Assembly: GCA_034509755.1 (NCBI GenBank)
Contig: CM067543.1
Location: 18,104,954-18,168,953, forward strand
Source: Anisodus tanguticus
Lineage: Eukaryota > Streptophyta > Magnoliopsida > Solanales > Solanaceae
Length of the DNA: 64,000 nt
Direction: 5' to 3'
In this document: positions 45,701 to 54,291 of the stretch, piece by piece
Position numbering within the stretch: position 1 is the stretch's first letter
Layout: each line of letters starts with the position of its first letter
Translations under genes and position numbers: made by a program
Notes under the pieces: generated by a model
Database searches by the model: none
The model's input: the letters and a program-made list of their open reading frames with translations, nothing else
Told to the model about the DNA's origin: nothing

Positions 45701-47485
45701 AAAGGCACTTCAGGTTCTCATCCTTGCTAAGTGATCTTCAACTGTGATGTGCAGTCCCTGTGGAAGTCTCCATATGATAGTATGTTTCAATTAGTAAACT
45801 TAGTTCATTTTTGTTTTGAACACACGAGCTTGGTCTGAAAGTGTCTTTTTTCCAGATAATTCAATTGGCTAACTCTTTGTGGCATTCAAACCACTAGCTT
45901 GGTTATCCATTTCGACATCTTTAAGTGTTTGATGGGCCACCTGATCCATTTACAAGTCTTAAAGTATAGAGTGCTTAAACATTAATATAGTCTTACATTA
46001 GGAAAAGCAAAGGTAAAACCTGCCTTTGGACCACATAGTTCAGTAAGAACTCCTTTATTATGTGGAAGAGAACCTGGAACTATTTGTCAAAAGAAGAAAA
46101 AAAGGAATAGAAAGAACCTTGAACTTTTCTGATCATTAACTGACAAGATTTATTTGGATAGAGGCCCTACAAGCCAAAGAGAAATCTGCACTTTAGGGTG
46201 TGTTTATCAGGGCGAAATCTTCGAGTCCTAAACACAAAATCACGCAGTTTTTGAGCCTCCCAGTGTAGACAATTCTTATTCATGTCTAAACGAACCTTCC
46301 GTTATTTTTGCCTTTTTCTTTCTGCCGTTACACGTTGTCTCTTATCTGACTTTCTGTGGACCCAAGGACAAACCATCAAGTGGTTGTATCTTTAGTTATT
46401 TGTACACACATTAAATGAGATAAATAATCTCGGTCATTTTGTGGACTGTTGAAACGTGGGTCAGGCTGAATCTTGCCCAAACACGACACGCTTTCTTGTT
46501 CATGAACCAAGTCCATGTGCAGACGCTCTATTTTTCGAGTTCATATATACTTAAATGTAGTTGCCTGTGGTTATATAGCCAATCTACAGACTCACAACAA
46601 TACAGATTGACTCCTGACTAATGGATTCATTTTCTTTCTTATTTCTTTAAATTTTCTTCCAGTCCGAGGTTTTTGCTGTTGCATTTGCTCTGCTGGCTGC
46701 CGGTGCTGTCATTCTGACGCTGAATGTCTTGCTACTGGTAATGACACTTTCTCAACCTATCACTCTAAAAGAATAACCGTAAAACTAGAATTAAAAGCCA
46801 GCACCCTAAAGATGGGTATGTTTAACGATTTTTAAGCAGTTAGTAGACATGATAAAGATGCAAAGAGATATGAGATATTGAATGGATAGGGGAAACGATA
46901 GCTAATTAGTGCATATATACCCAAGGAACACAGTCTATAGGCACTTTTCCACAAAAGGAAAACCATTCTAGCGACACTTATGATGAAAGGAACTTGCTCG
47001 GACTCTCCAAAAATGTTGCCGCACCCGTGTCGGATCCTTCAAAAATACACTATTTTTGGAGGATCCGACACACCCGTCGATATTTTTGAAGAGTCCGAGT
47101 AACACAGGTCTTGTGCAACTAGGAACTAGCAGTTTTCCTTTTTGCAGTTCTAAAGGATATCGAGTCACGGAATTTATGTAAATGATGTTGCTACTTCAGA
47201 TGGATTAATGATTTTGACATGCAGGGCGGTCATATAATCTTCTTCCAAAGTCTCAGTCTGCTGGGTTACTGTCTATTCCCACTTGATGTTGGCGCCTTTA
47301 TTTGCATGCTAAAGGACAATGTGATATTGAAAGTGGTTGTGGTATGTGTTGCACTAGCTTGGAGCTCTTGGGCAGCATACCCCTTCATGAGTACTGCTGT
47401 TAACCCTAGGAGGAAAGCTCTTGCCCTGTATCCTGTAGTACTCATGTATGTATCTGTTGGATTTCTTATTATTGCCATTGATTGA
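36296..47485 (+). CDS. YIP4: YIP4-type YIP1-family membrane protein (YIPF6 homologue), three exons
   Basis: Join 36296-36772, 46663-46737, 47225-47485: 813 bases, 270 residues plus TGA, all junctions GT-AG and phase 0. The protein begins MSQGDTIPLHS, has a cytosolic Ser/Pro-rich N-terminus (about residues 10-93), the conserved NTLTEPVWDTIKRDL and [20 protein letters not shown] blocks, then five membrane spans (about 138-157, 161-183, and three in exon 3) ending FLIIAID. In Arabidopsis, YIP4a/YIP4b work with ECHIDNA at the trans-Golgi network in secretion and cell elongation. Length is normal for the family (about 270-285). No stop or frameshift, so it is probably functional. Intron 1 is 9,890 bp and filled with transposons; intron 2 is 487 bp. 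Confidence 0.95.
37101..37542 (+). repeat. Local direct duplication in intron 1 (copies about 37101-37202 and 37411-37542)
   Basis: Both copies share AGGTCAAAA, TGTTTCAATAGCAG, TAAATTCTTCCAA and AATTTGTGATTCCT in the same order with diverged spacing. The SINE/RTE-like tail at 37252-37365 lies between them. Confidence 0.6.
37252..37365 (+). repeat. SINE/RTE-like tail fragment
   Basis: CAACAACAACTGCATTCTCA, then CAATCCCAAACTAGTAGGGT and CGGCTATATAATTCTCACT, a phrase widespread in dicot genomes as the 3' end of non-LTR elements. Confidence 0.55.
37670..37765 (-). repeat. SINE/RTE-like tail fragment, inverted relative to 37252-37365
   Basis: On the - strand it reads ACAACTACGACTCAATTCCA, then AATTAGTTGGAGTTGGCTTT and ATGAATCC, a diverged copy of the same tail family. 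Confidence 0.55.
38361..40850 (-). pseudogene. LINE ORF2 reverse transcriptase and C-terminal domain
   Basis: Recognisable in order on the - strand: LWLEKGDSNTNFFHRVAVAN (about 40600), CCAGDKAPGPNGFTLAFFQ, SLNASFIVIIPK, a break at 40178, then GSIYKILSKEFSNRL, QNAFVEGRQILDATLVANE, LCKLDLKKAYDHVN, KGLSQGDPLSPMLFILMMEA and the active site CHLLFADDTLVFCD (FADD). After further breaks come WRGVIIDKYGVMEGGW, DRWSRISFW-like sequence (here VRDWSRISFWRNIWCGD) and the zf-RVT end EDVDHLLLHCNLERRLWWD with LMWIIWRERNKRAF (38361-38450). Frameshifts and stops separate the blocks. The catalytic Asp pair survives, but no continuous protein exists. Confidence 0.9.
40856..41035 (+). mobile_element. Solanaceae SINE nested in the LINE
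   Basis: A tRNA-derived head (GGGGAGCCTTGGAGTAACCG, box A-like; GGTCATGAGTTCAAGCCGTG, box B-like) is followed by the body GTAAGGCTGCGTACAATAGA and CACTTGTGGTCCGG, ending GTGCGCCGGGCTGCCCC. The flanks TTTAAGAAACTTCAATTTCTT (40835-40855) and the copy at 41036-41056 (one difference) form a 21-bp target duplication. Belongs to the TS/SolS group by appearance. Confidence 0.9.
40907..41242 (-). pseudogene. LINE endonuclease-to-RT linker, truncated and cut by the SINE
   Basis: The - strand gives LQVPLPRRTLDHSPILLDGS, FRFETTWLKASEFGEKVDRW and RLAKKLKFLKG. This is the end of the AP endonuclease (conserved DHSPI with catalytic Asp-His) and the following linker. The element starts here, so the upstream endonuclease is absent. 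The ORF then runs into the SINE. Confidence 0.8.
41259..41529 (+). other. YIP4 intron 1 sequence between the LINE and the MITE-like segment
   Basis: Non-coding, nothing recognised. Confidence 0.4.
41530..41778. mobile_element. MITE-like segment in YIP4 intron 1
   Basis: AT-rich, non-coding. The outer parts GTTTGTGTTTGACCAATT and TTGGTCTCCAAACAGGC are partly inverted copies. Internal phrases ACTTTTGCTC, AAAGCTTGGCCAAACATTTC and GAAAAACAACTTCTGC suggest a decayed foldback MITE. Confidence 0.4.
41871..45251 (-). mobile_element. hAT transposon in YIP4 intron 1, about 3.4 kb
   Basis: The left end TAGGGATGTCC and right end (reverse complement TAGGCCTGTCC) form short inverted termini. Flanks GAATATAT (41863-41870) and GTATATAT (45252-45259) are an 8-bp target duplication with one change, diagnostic for hAT. 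Both subterminal regions are GC-rich with GGGCCGGG/GGGGCGGG repeats. The - strand encodes a decayed RICESLEEPER-like transposase. Autonomous once, now inactive. Confidence 0.88.
42241..44607 (-). pseudogene. hAT transposase (RICESLEEPER-like), broken
   Basis: Order on the - strand: an N-terminal low-complexity leader MFKGKGKASSSRDNKGKG (44540-44607); a BED zinc finger CNICKNVYKFKIGKSQ...HIQGEH (C-x2-C, H-x4-H, about 44160-44255); AVEGLPFSFSSSPDFIHYIR and RSTVRRDVFKFASEY; the RNase H-like catalytic start VVITSDIGRSTND...TCHWID; MTITLDNASSNDYAIRLLK (second Asp) with FHIRCACLIYNLVVKDGL; and the C-terminal hATC dimerisation region LNIQASSTTSESAFSAGRF (42480-42540). Stops lie near 43719, 43335 and 42541, and a large part between the core and hATC is scrambled. 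Not translatable. Confidence 0.88.
45260..46662 (+). other. YIP4 intron 1, distal part
   Basis: AT-rich non-coding DNA with no element recognised. Ends in a pyrimidine tract and acceptor TTTTCTTCCAG|TCC. Confidence 0.6.
46663..46737 (+). CDS. YIP4: YIP4 exon 2 (25 codons)
   Basis: Encodes SEVFAVAFALLAAGAVILTL then NVLLL, a single membrane span. Acceptor CAG|TCC and donor CTG|GTAATG, phase 0 on both sides. Confidence 0.95.
46997..47099. mobile_element. Small foldback MITE in YIP4 intron 2
   Basis: CTCGGACTCTCCAAAAATGT at the left and ATATTTTTGAAGAGTCCGAG at the right are inverted copies. Inside, GTGTCGGATCCTTCAAAAATA pairs with TATTTTTGGAGGATCCGACAC. The whole element can fold into one hairpin of about 100 bases. 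Confidence 0.85.
47225..47485 (+). CDS. YIP4: YIP4 exon 3 (86 codons and stop)
   Basis: Acceptor GCAG|GGCGGT. Encodes GGHIIFFQSLSLLGYCLFPL, LKDNVILKVVVVCVALAWSS, NPRRKALALYPVVLMYVSVG and FLIIAID, giving three membrane spans and the short luminal or cytosolic tail typical of YIP4. Stops at TGA 47483-47485. Confidence 0.95.
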   Translation, partial: GGHIIFFQSLSLLGYCLFPLDVGAFICMLKDNVILKVVVVCVALAWSSWAAYPFMSTAVNPRRKALALYPVVLMYVSVGFLIIAID

Positions 47486-48712
47486 TGTCAGTCATGCTTA
47501 TTATATGAAAGATGTATGAAGCTGATAAAAATACATTGAAGTAGGGATATAATGTGGTGGAGATTTTGATTACCTCTAGAAATTTTGATTGATAATTCTC
47601 GTTCTACCTTTGATATCTCACACTTCGTACTGCTGTACGGGTGATGTTATATACATCTTGTTATGTCTGGTGTTATCTTGTAAGCATGAAATACCGTCTT
47701 CACTGTAAAAGAGATATGTTAATGGTTTTGCCTCAACAAAAAGATGTATAAATGGTCTCGTTATTTCATGATGTCAATGCCTCTGAGCACTATGGTCATG
47801 CACTTGTGCTATTACTCGTTAGTGCAGTGTGTCAACTTCTTTTTCTGGTTGATCTCCGTGCAGTCGTATGATTAAAGAGGTCAAGGAAAGCTTTTCTACT
47901 TTTTTTATTGAATAATGGAAGGGCAAAAGCGAAGTCTATATAGATTCATAAACCAGTATTTATAGTTGTAACACTTGTAAGAATCAAAAGATACATGCTT
48001 GCAGTATAATTTCACATGTTTATTTAACTCTTGTTTTTCAAGTTCTTTTTTATTTCTCCAATGATCTTTTCTGGAATCATGAATTGTTTTTTGGAGTCTG
48101 AGTGCTTGCAAATTAGACCTGGTTATGGATCTAGTTGATGGCTTACTTGCTGCTGCTCGCTCATTATTTGTATCATATCCGCTGTAGTTGCTAGGGTAGA
48201 ATAAGGATTAGCAGTAGAATTGAAATGTCAAAAATAGTATACAGAAGTTCCAGAATATTCTCCTGACCGTTTTGCTTTGTTCAATTTCTGTTTTGATCAA
48301 ACATAAAGCTGCATGTTGTGAAAAGAAGTTGCGATGTGGAATTATAACTCCGTGTACTTATTCTTTCTACACTCCATTCACTGCGAAAAATCCACCTGCC
48401 GTCCTGAAAACTGTAGGCTAACTTCTACATAACTTATCTTTGAACCAAACGACCTCTTAGATTTATGAGAAAAAAAAAGAAAAAGAAAAGTAACACTTAG
48501 ATTTCAAAACTGCATCAGTAGTACTCCTCCAACGAATTAAGGAAACAAAGACGTACAATTAAAAAATGATAAACAGTTCCCTGCCCACTTAAAGAAAAAA
48601 ATGTTGTTATTCTCTTTCCAGCTTGCAATAATTCTGTATAACCTGCATAAAATTCTCCAATAAAAGAAAAAAGAAATGTTGAACTAGGAAAGATCGATGT
48701 ATGTTTGCCTAA
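47486..48712. other. YIP4 3' UTR and intergenic spacer
   Basis: The first 200-300 bases are presumably 3' UTR. Otherwise non-coding and AT-rich, with no repeat or gene recognised. Confidence 0.5.
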
Positions 48713-49694
48713 TTAAGGTATATGATACAACTTAGATGGTTTAAGATCCCTAGTAACATTGAAATAATTGTGTCTGAATCCACTTCTCTTGGTTCTTGAG
48801 AAGATGAACTGCAATGGTTTCCGGCCACAGCTCATGCGTGCTTCTTGTCCGCGGCTCCCGGAAATTGTACATTGACGACTTGGCATTGTATCGATGTCTT
48901 GCTCGGTGACCATCTCGGAGCCACACTCCAAATACCTTATCTTCTGGCCCTTCTAAATGATCTGAATATCAGAATCTTTTATCCATTCTGCTATATCCCA
49001 ACTCACCAAATTACCCATGCCTGACATGTAGCGCACAAAAGGGTCCATGCTAGGACATGGAATAACATAACCATAGTACAAATCTTCCCTAGGCAATGGC
49101 CTTAAGGATTGTACTAAACTCTCAAAACATATGTATGTGTCATCATCCGCTTTCATTATGTAATGATAAGGTGGATAATACGGCTGGTCATCGGACGTTG
49201 AAAATAGTTCGGGCAAGTTCGAAAAATAGGTACGTCTTACCTTTATTCATATTTTCTTGACAGTTGAGGATGATGATAACGTCGTAACGCATTATTTCAA
49301 GTGCCACCAATACCTTTTGATCTTCTTTCGTTAGATTGCAGAAAACAAACTTGACGTCAATTTTTTCACCCATTATTGGAGATTGTGTGCCATATATTAG
49401 CCATAGGAAGTGTCTCTTTTGGTATTGATCGGGAAGTGTCAAGATTCCTATAATAATACGAATTTCGTTGTTGGTCGACAAGGAGGAAGAATTTACACTA
49501 AGAAAGTTTGTAGTAGAAGAATTAGTAATTGTTGTTTGATCAGAAAAAGCACATCTACCAAACTTCAAAAAACTATCAAATCGCATTTCATTGATTGAAG
49601 CTAGAATGCAAAGAAAAATGATGAAATGATGAAACGTCGGCCATTTGCTCTGTATGTCTTCATAGTAACATGTAAAGCAAAGATTCGTGAACAA
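48713..49694 (-). pseudogene. GT31-type galactosyltransferase-like pseudogene, single exon, three frame breaks
   Basis: On the - strand a type II anchor-like hydrophobic stretch (FHHFIIFLCILASI) is followed by EIRIIIGILTLPDQYQKRHF, VKFVFCNLTKEDQKVLVALE and GKTYLFF. About one extra base near 49230 moves the frame to LPELFSTSDDQPYYPPYHYI, the DxD-type motif MKADDDTYICFE and PREDLYYGYVIPCPSMDPFV. Near 48965 it shifts again (HLEGPEDKVFGVWLRDGHRA is out of frame) and near 48765 a third time back to YFNVTRDLKPSKLYHIP and the stop. The family (PF01762) makes Golgi beta-1,3-galactosyl transfers in glycoprotein glycans. Residues around the DDD metal site are intact but no full protein can be made. Confidence 0.85.
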
Positions 49695-51070
49695 AAGAAG
49701 TTAAAGAGCGAAGCTTTGAGAGAATGAGTATTGAGATTAAAGGACGGCATTTCAATGTGAAAATTAATTAGTTATTTTAAAGTGCACAAATTTGCTTGAG
49801 TTTAAAGATTTTGGTTGGCTATCGTGCTACTCAGTATACCTCTTTTGACTTTCATCATGTGGACTCAAGAGAACCAAATGACAAAATTAGGGTGCAATCC
49901 AATATCTCTCTCTCTTCCCACTCCTATAATCGGTGCTTAGGAAAAATAGAAAAAGGGGAATACAAATTTTAGGAAAGAAAATTCATAGAACTTCACAAAT
50001 AATTATAAAGGGATCAAGGACATAAGCACGATGAACATTTAATAATTTGGGGAGTGCGCTTAAGGGTATAGAATTTCTTTTCCACTTGAACAATGTCGCT
50101 TTTGAAAAATTGTAATTTTTTTTAGTTTTTCTCGATATACCAAAAGAAAAAAAAGGGGTCAAAATAGTATTTTTAGTTCTTAAAATCTCTAACTTTGGTT
50201 TTATTTCTAATTTTTCCTATATGCTTTGTGGGTTGGGTCGGGGGTGCTTGCCTTTCTGTAGGCTGCAATTTAGAGGTCACTGTACTTTCCAATCACATGC
50301 ATGTATTCCATCTTGGCTGAAATAATAAAGGTTATGGAAGTGAACTCCAGACTTGGCTTGCTTGCATTTTTAGTCAAATTGTCAAACGTGTCTGTACTTT
50401 TGCATGATAATGGGGAAAGGCTTCATGTAACGTTCTCTTCACCATACTTTAAGTAAGTTCAAGGCGTTGACTAGTTCAGATAAATTCACGTCAAATTAGG
50501 AGAAAAAAAAGGATGTGTAATTTTTAAACTGTTTTTTATTGTGAATCTTGCTCTTATTTTCTGATAAGTAGTTATTAGAAAATCGATCTACTACCAATCA
50601 CTTTTGAACCCTGTATGATCTTTTCTTGTAAAGTTGATCGATCTCATTTCATTAACCGTGCATTGATTTTGTTTTATTGAACACCGTCTATTCCTAAAAA
50701 TATTCAAGATTTAATATATATATCAATAAAAATTAATATTTGACTTAAAAATATAATATTATTTTTATATCATAGGGTGATCAGTTATTTTTGATTTGTT
50801 ATATACAATATTATTTTATATATACACAATATAATGTTTGGAGAAAAATTGTTCAACTGACTACTTTTATCAGCTATGCAACTAGGTGATGGAATAAAAT
50901 ATTAAGCAATCCCTTGGAAAATCCAAACACTAGATTGTCTAATCAATTTCTGCAACTTTTTTCTCTTCGAATATTAACGGCTCTCTAAAACATTACTATG
51001 TTAAGTCACCTAATAGAACATTAAAACAAAGAGACATTTTAAGACCTCAATCATTACTCATTATTTTTGG
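49695..51070. other. Intergenic AT-rich spacer
   Basis: Upstream of the pseudogene. No gene, repeat family or element end recognised. Confidence 0.4.
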
Positions 51071-52587
51071 GGAAAAAATTCAAATATGTCATCAAATTAT
51101 TATAAAAGATTTATTCATTTCACTCGTTAATAGTTGACTTAAAAATGTCACTGTTGTTACTATTTTGAGTCATATATGTCATTACTCACTAACGGAACTC
51201 TACTATTATCAAATTTTTCCACATGTCGTTATCTAAACCGTTCATTTTACGAGTGACATATATGAATCATTTCGTTAAGTTCAGTGTAATATTTGAGCAT
51301 TTTCCCTTCTTTTTTTTTATCTAATTCCTATATGAACCTCCATATTTTCTAATTTTATTTACTAACAAACTTATAAGGACAAGTTTGTCTCTTACTAATA
51401 ACATTATTATTTTATATGGAAACATTATACTCTCTTATTTAATTGATTATGAATCTAATCTTATTTTACATCATTCACAATTTTCACGTACTTCATGGCT
51501 TTTTTTTTTTTAAAAAAAAAAAAACACATAAAATTTGTTTAAGCAAAAAAAAAAAAAATGGGGCTTAACAGAGAGTACACTAATGGGTGCATATGGGTAT
51601 GAAAAGTACATATGAGTAAAATTTGGGGTGGTAATAGTGGTTAAAAGAAGTCTCAAATATGTCACACTCAGATGTACTTTTCATACCCATCTACATCTAT
51701 TAGTGAACTCTCTTTTAAACACGTCTATTTTTTCTTAAATATAATTTATTTATTTTTAAATCTTTTTAAAGAGCCATAAAGTACGCAAAAATTGTGAATG
51801 ATGAGAATACGATTAAATTCATAATCCAATTAAATAAGAGAGTATAGTTTTTCATATAAAATGATAATGTTATTAGTATAAAGGACAAACTTGTCCTTAT
51901 AAGTTTGTTGTATAAAATTAGACAAGATGGAGATTTATATAGAAAATGAAAAAAGTCTCAAATATGCCATTGAACTTAACGAAATGGCTCATATATTACA
52001 CAGAAAAAATAAAGGGTTTAGATAATGTCACGTGGCAAAATCTGATAGTAGTAGAGTCGACGTCCGACATGCAACGGCATAGGCTGATGTGCAGCGACAT
52101 AGGCCGACGTCCGCCGACATAGGCCGACGTCCAACGGCATAGGACGACGTCTGATGTGCAGCGATATAGGCCGACGTCAAACGACATAGGCAGACGTCCC
52201 ACGGCATAGGCCGACGTCCCACGGCATAGGCCGACGTCCCACGGCATAGGCCGACGTCCGATGTCCAGTGACCTAGACCGACGCCCAGCAACATAGACCA
52301 ACGTCCAGCGACATTGGCCGACGTCCAATGACGTAGGCGGAAGTCCAACGGCATAGGCCGGCGTCCGACGTGCAGCGACCTAGGCCGGGTTTCAAGGGTG
52401 AGATTATCTTGACGTAGGTCTGTCTCTGGCCTAGATCAACCTAAGTTAAATGAAGTCTCTATCATTCTGCTTAATGACTAAATGCCCCAAAATGGTAACG
52501 GCGGTGATATTTTTTAGCTCAACTATTTACGAGTGACATGAATAAGCCTTTTATGACAGTTCGATGACATATTTGAGTTTTTTTTTT
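51071..52587. mobile_element. Large foldback element, about 1.5 kb, with an internal minisatellite
   Basis: The left terminus CAAATATGTCATCAAATTAT (51081) and right terminus TCGATGACATATTTGAG (52561-52577) are inverted copies, and complementarity continues inward for hundreds of bases: ACAAACTTATAAGGACAAGT on the left pairs with ACTTGTCCTTATAAGTTTGT-type sequence on the right (about 51890-51910), and GGGTATGAAAAGTACAT with ATGTACTTTTCATACCC near the centre (51640). The right arm is interrupted by the tandem array at 52058-52390. No transposase. Family not known to me. Confidence 0.8.
52058..52390. repeat. Minisatellite, 20-bp unit, about 16 copies, inside the foldback element
   Basis: CCGACGTCCCACGGCATAGG-type units in head-to-tail order, with three identical consecutive copies around 52190-52250 and more diverged copies at both edges. 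GC-rich against an AT-rich surrounding. It lies in the right arm only; the left arm has no counterpart. Confidence 0.9.
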
Positions 52588-52588
52588 A

Positions 52589-53352
52589 TGATCCAATATT
52601 CAGAGATATGGATCCTAGCAACCTCTGTCCCTTTGGTTTGAATTCTTTTTGTTTTTCCTCTTGTACAAGTATGGAAAATCCTGAGCCATCGATGGTAAGG
52701 GGTTCATCTTGAGTATGCTACCCCTAACCACAGTATATACCTCGTTAAGTCCCATTAAGAACTGAATTATGTGTCTATCTTGTTCTGCCTAATGTGTGTT
52801 ATCCCTTGCAACACAAGTACACAAGAAACTATAGTGAGTTTTGACACTCATTGTGATAAGCTTCTTCATCCTTGTGTAATAAGTGGTGATATCTAGAACT
52901 CCTTGACCTAGATCATTAATCTCCTTTTGAATTTGATATAATTTCGCACCATTCATCTGATTATAGCGATCTTTTAGTTCCTTCCATATCTCGTCTGAAC
53001 CGGTTACATATTCTATGCTATCCGTGATCTCTTTTGCAAGAGAATTGAGGATCCATGATGTCACCATGTCATCACACATTTCCCACTGCTGAATTTTGGC
53101 AGGGTCAGAGTTCACCGATGATATTTTGCACTCACCGATGATAAAACCTAACTTGTTTTTGACCAAATGTGATCGCATTATGCTCCTTATCCAAGATCTA
53201 TATCCCATTCCATCAAATGGAAGCATAACTAGCATCAATCCAGGATTATCTGATGGATGAACATACAAAGGACTACTAGTATCGCTAGTGTGTGAATTAG
53301 TATCGCTAGTGTTTGAATCATTGTTCAACGTTTTATTTTCTTCAATCACCAT
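52589..53352 (-). pseudogene. copia gag (truncated)
   Basis: From Met at 53352: an Asn/Ser/Thr-rich leader, then SPLYVHPSDNPGLMLVMLPF, FDGMGYRSWIRSIMRSHLVK, KNKLGFIIGECK, and the UBN2-like MCDDMVTSWILNSLAKEITD with WKELKDRYNQMNGAKLYQIQ. The long frame ends at a stop at 52789, but gag homology carries on in another frame (IQFLMGLNEVYTVV and LPSMAQDFPYL) to about 52590, so there is a frameshift near 52820. The zinc knuckle is not reached. No function expected. Confidence 0.85.
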
Positions 53353-53736
53353 TTTAGAACCAACAGATACAACGATCTAGATACAAAATTGAGCTTCAAA
53401 GATGTTGATTTTGTGAAATTTTGACCTAATTTAAAGAGAAAAACTATTGCATGTGCAATTGAGATGATAAATCGGAATAAAAGAACACACCGATCATTTA
53501 GGATGAAGATATCGAGAACTTTGATGCGCGATTTAACCGTGGTCTGATACCATATCAAAAATAAGATCAGAATCTAACAATGTCAAGCTTGATAACAAAC
53601 ATCAATGGTGGGAGCATTTTATAGAGGATTTGGGAGAGAAATAATAGAGAGAGAAATATCTCATTTCATATAGAATGAAAGTGAACCACTAAGTACAAGA
53701 ATGAAAATATCTACACTATATAACTATTATCTGACA
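52589..53736 (-). mobile_element. Ty1/copia fragment (5' LTR plus gag), truncated
   Basis: On the - strand an LTR-like piece of about 184 bp (53553-53736, starting TGTCAGATAATAG) is followed by a primer site-like TGGTATCAGACC (53541-53552) and a gag frame. The fragment stops near 52589, next to the foldback element. RT, integrase and the 3' LTR are absent. It abuts LINE sequence at 53737, so it probably inserted into the LINE. Confidence 0.75.
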
Positions 53737-54291
53737 GTTGGCACTTCTATAATGCAAATATACATAACTCTAGGCCTTATCGATCAATTGCCCAAAAGAC
53801 TTCTCATAATCTGCCAAAACATTCATAATCAACTTCAAAGAGATCTTGTATAAAGATGAAAAAATGATGGTATCATCCGCATAGGCTAGGTGATTGATTC
53901 TTAGACTCCACTTTGGCAAGCTGAATCCACAAAACCGTGGATTACCATGTAAATCATTCAAAGCTCTAAAATGAAAGAAGCTATGTGGTTGGCCATTTAT
54001 AAGCACAAAATACTTATAAGACTCATATCACTAAAGGTCTGAATATCATTCTTTTTTGGCAGCAATACAAGATTGGTATGAGTTATGTACCTTGGTAATT
54101 CAAACCCTTTGAAGAAGTCCCAAACCATGTGAAACAGGTCATCACCAACAATGTCCCAACATATTTGAAAGATTAGAACTGTATAACTATCAGGACCACC
54201 TGCATTTGAACTGTTGAGACCAAAAACAACATGATTCACCTCTTCTTTGGTGGGCATAGCAAAAGGAATGTCATTCTGCTCCCCTGTGATC
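53737..54291 (-). pseudogene. Second LINE: reverse transcriptase, 3' side of the inserted LTR element
   Basis: On the - strand, continuing from 61916 after removal of the LTR element: PSLITGEQNDIPFAMPTKEE across the junction, then VFGLNSSNAGGPDSYTVLIF, PRYITHTNLVLLPKKND and, after a deletion, INHLAYADDTIIFSSLYKIS, the YADD active site (about 53870). The region between these, including the QNAFVEGR and KAYDRV blocks, is missing, so there is an internal deletion near 54000. It ends near 53737 at the copia LTR. Confidence 0.82.

Noticed and set aside
45481..45702. 73-codon frame in YIP4 intron 1
   Set aside because: Spans a poly-T run, no homology recognised, and lies inside a spliced intron of a known gene.
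51996..52354. Two overlapping - strand open frames of about 110 codons (VGLCRGTSAYAVGRR-type repeats)
   Set aside because: They are created by the 20-bp GC-rich minisatellite, whose unit has no stop in two frames; the repeated peptide has no start context or domain.
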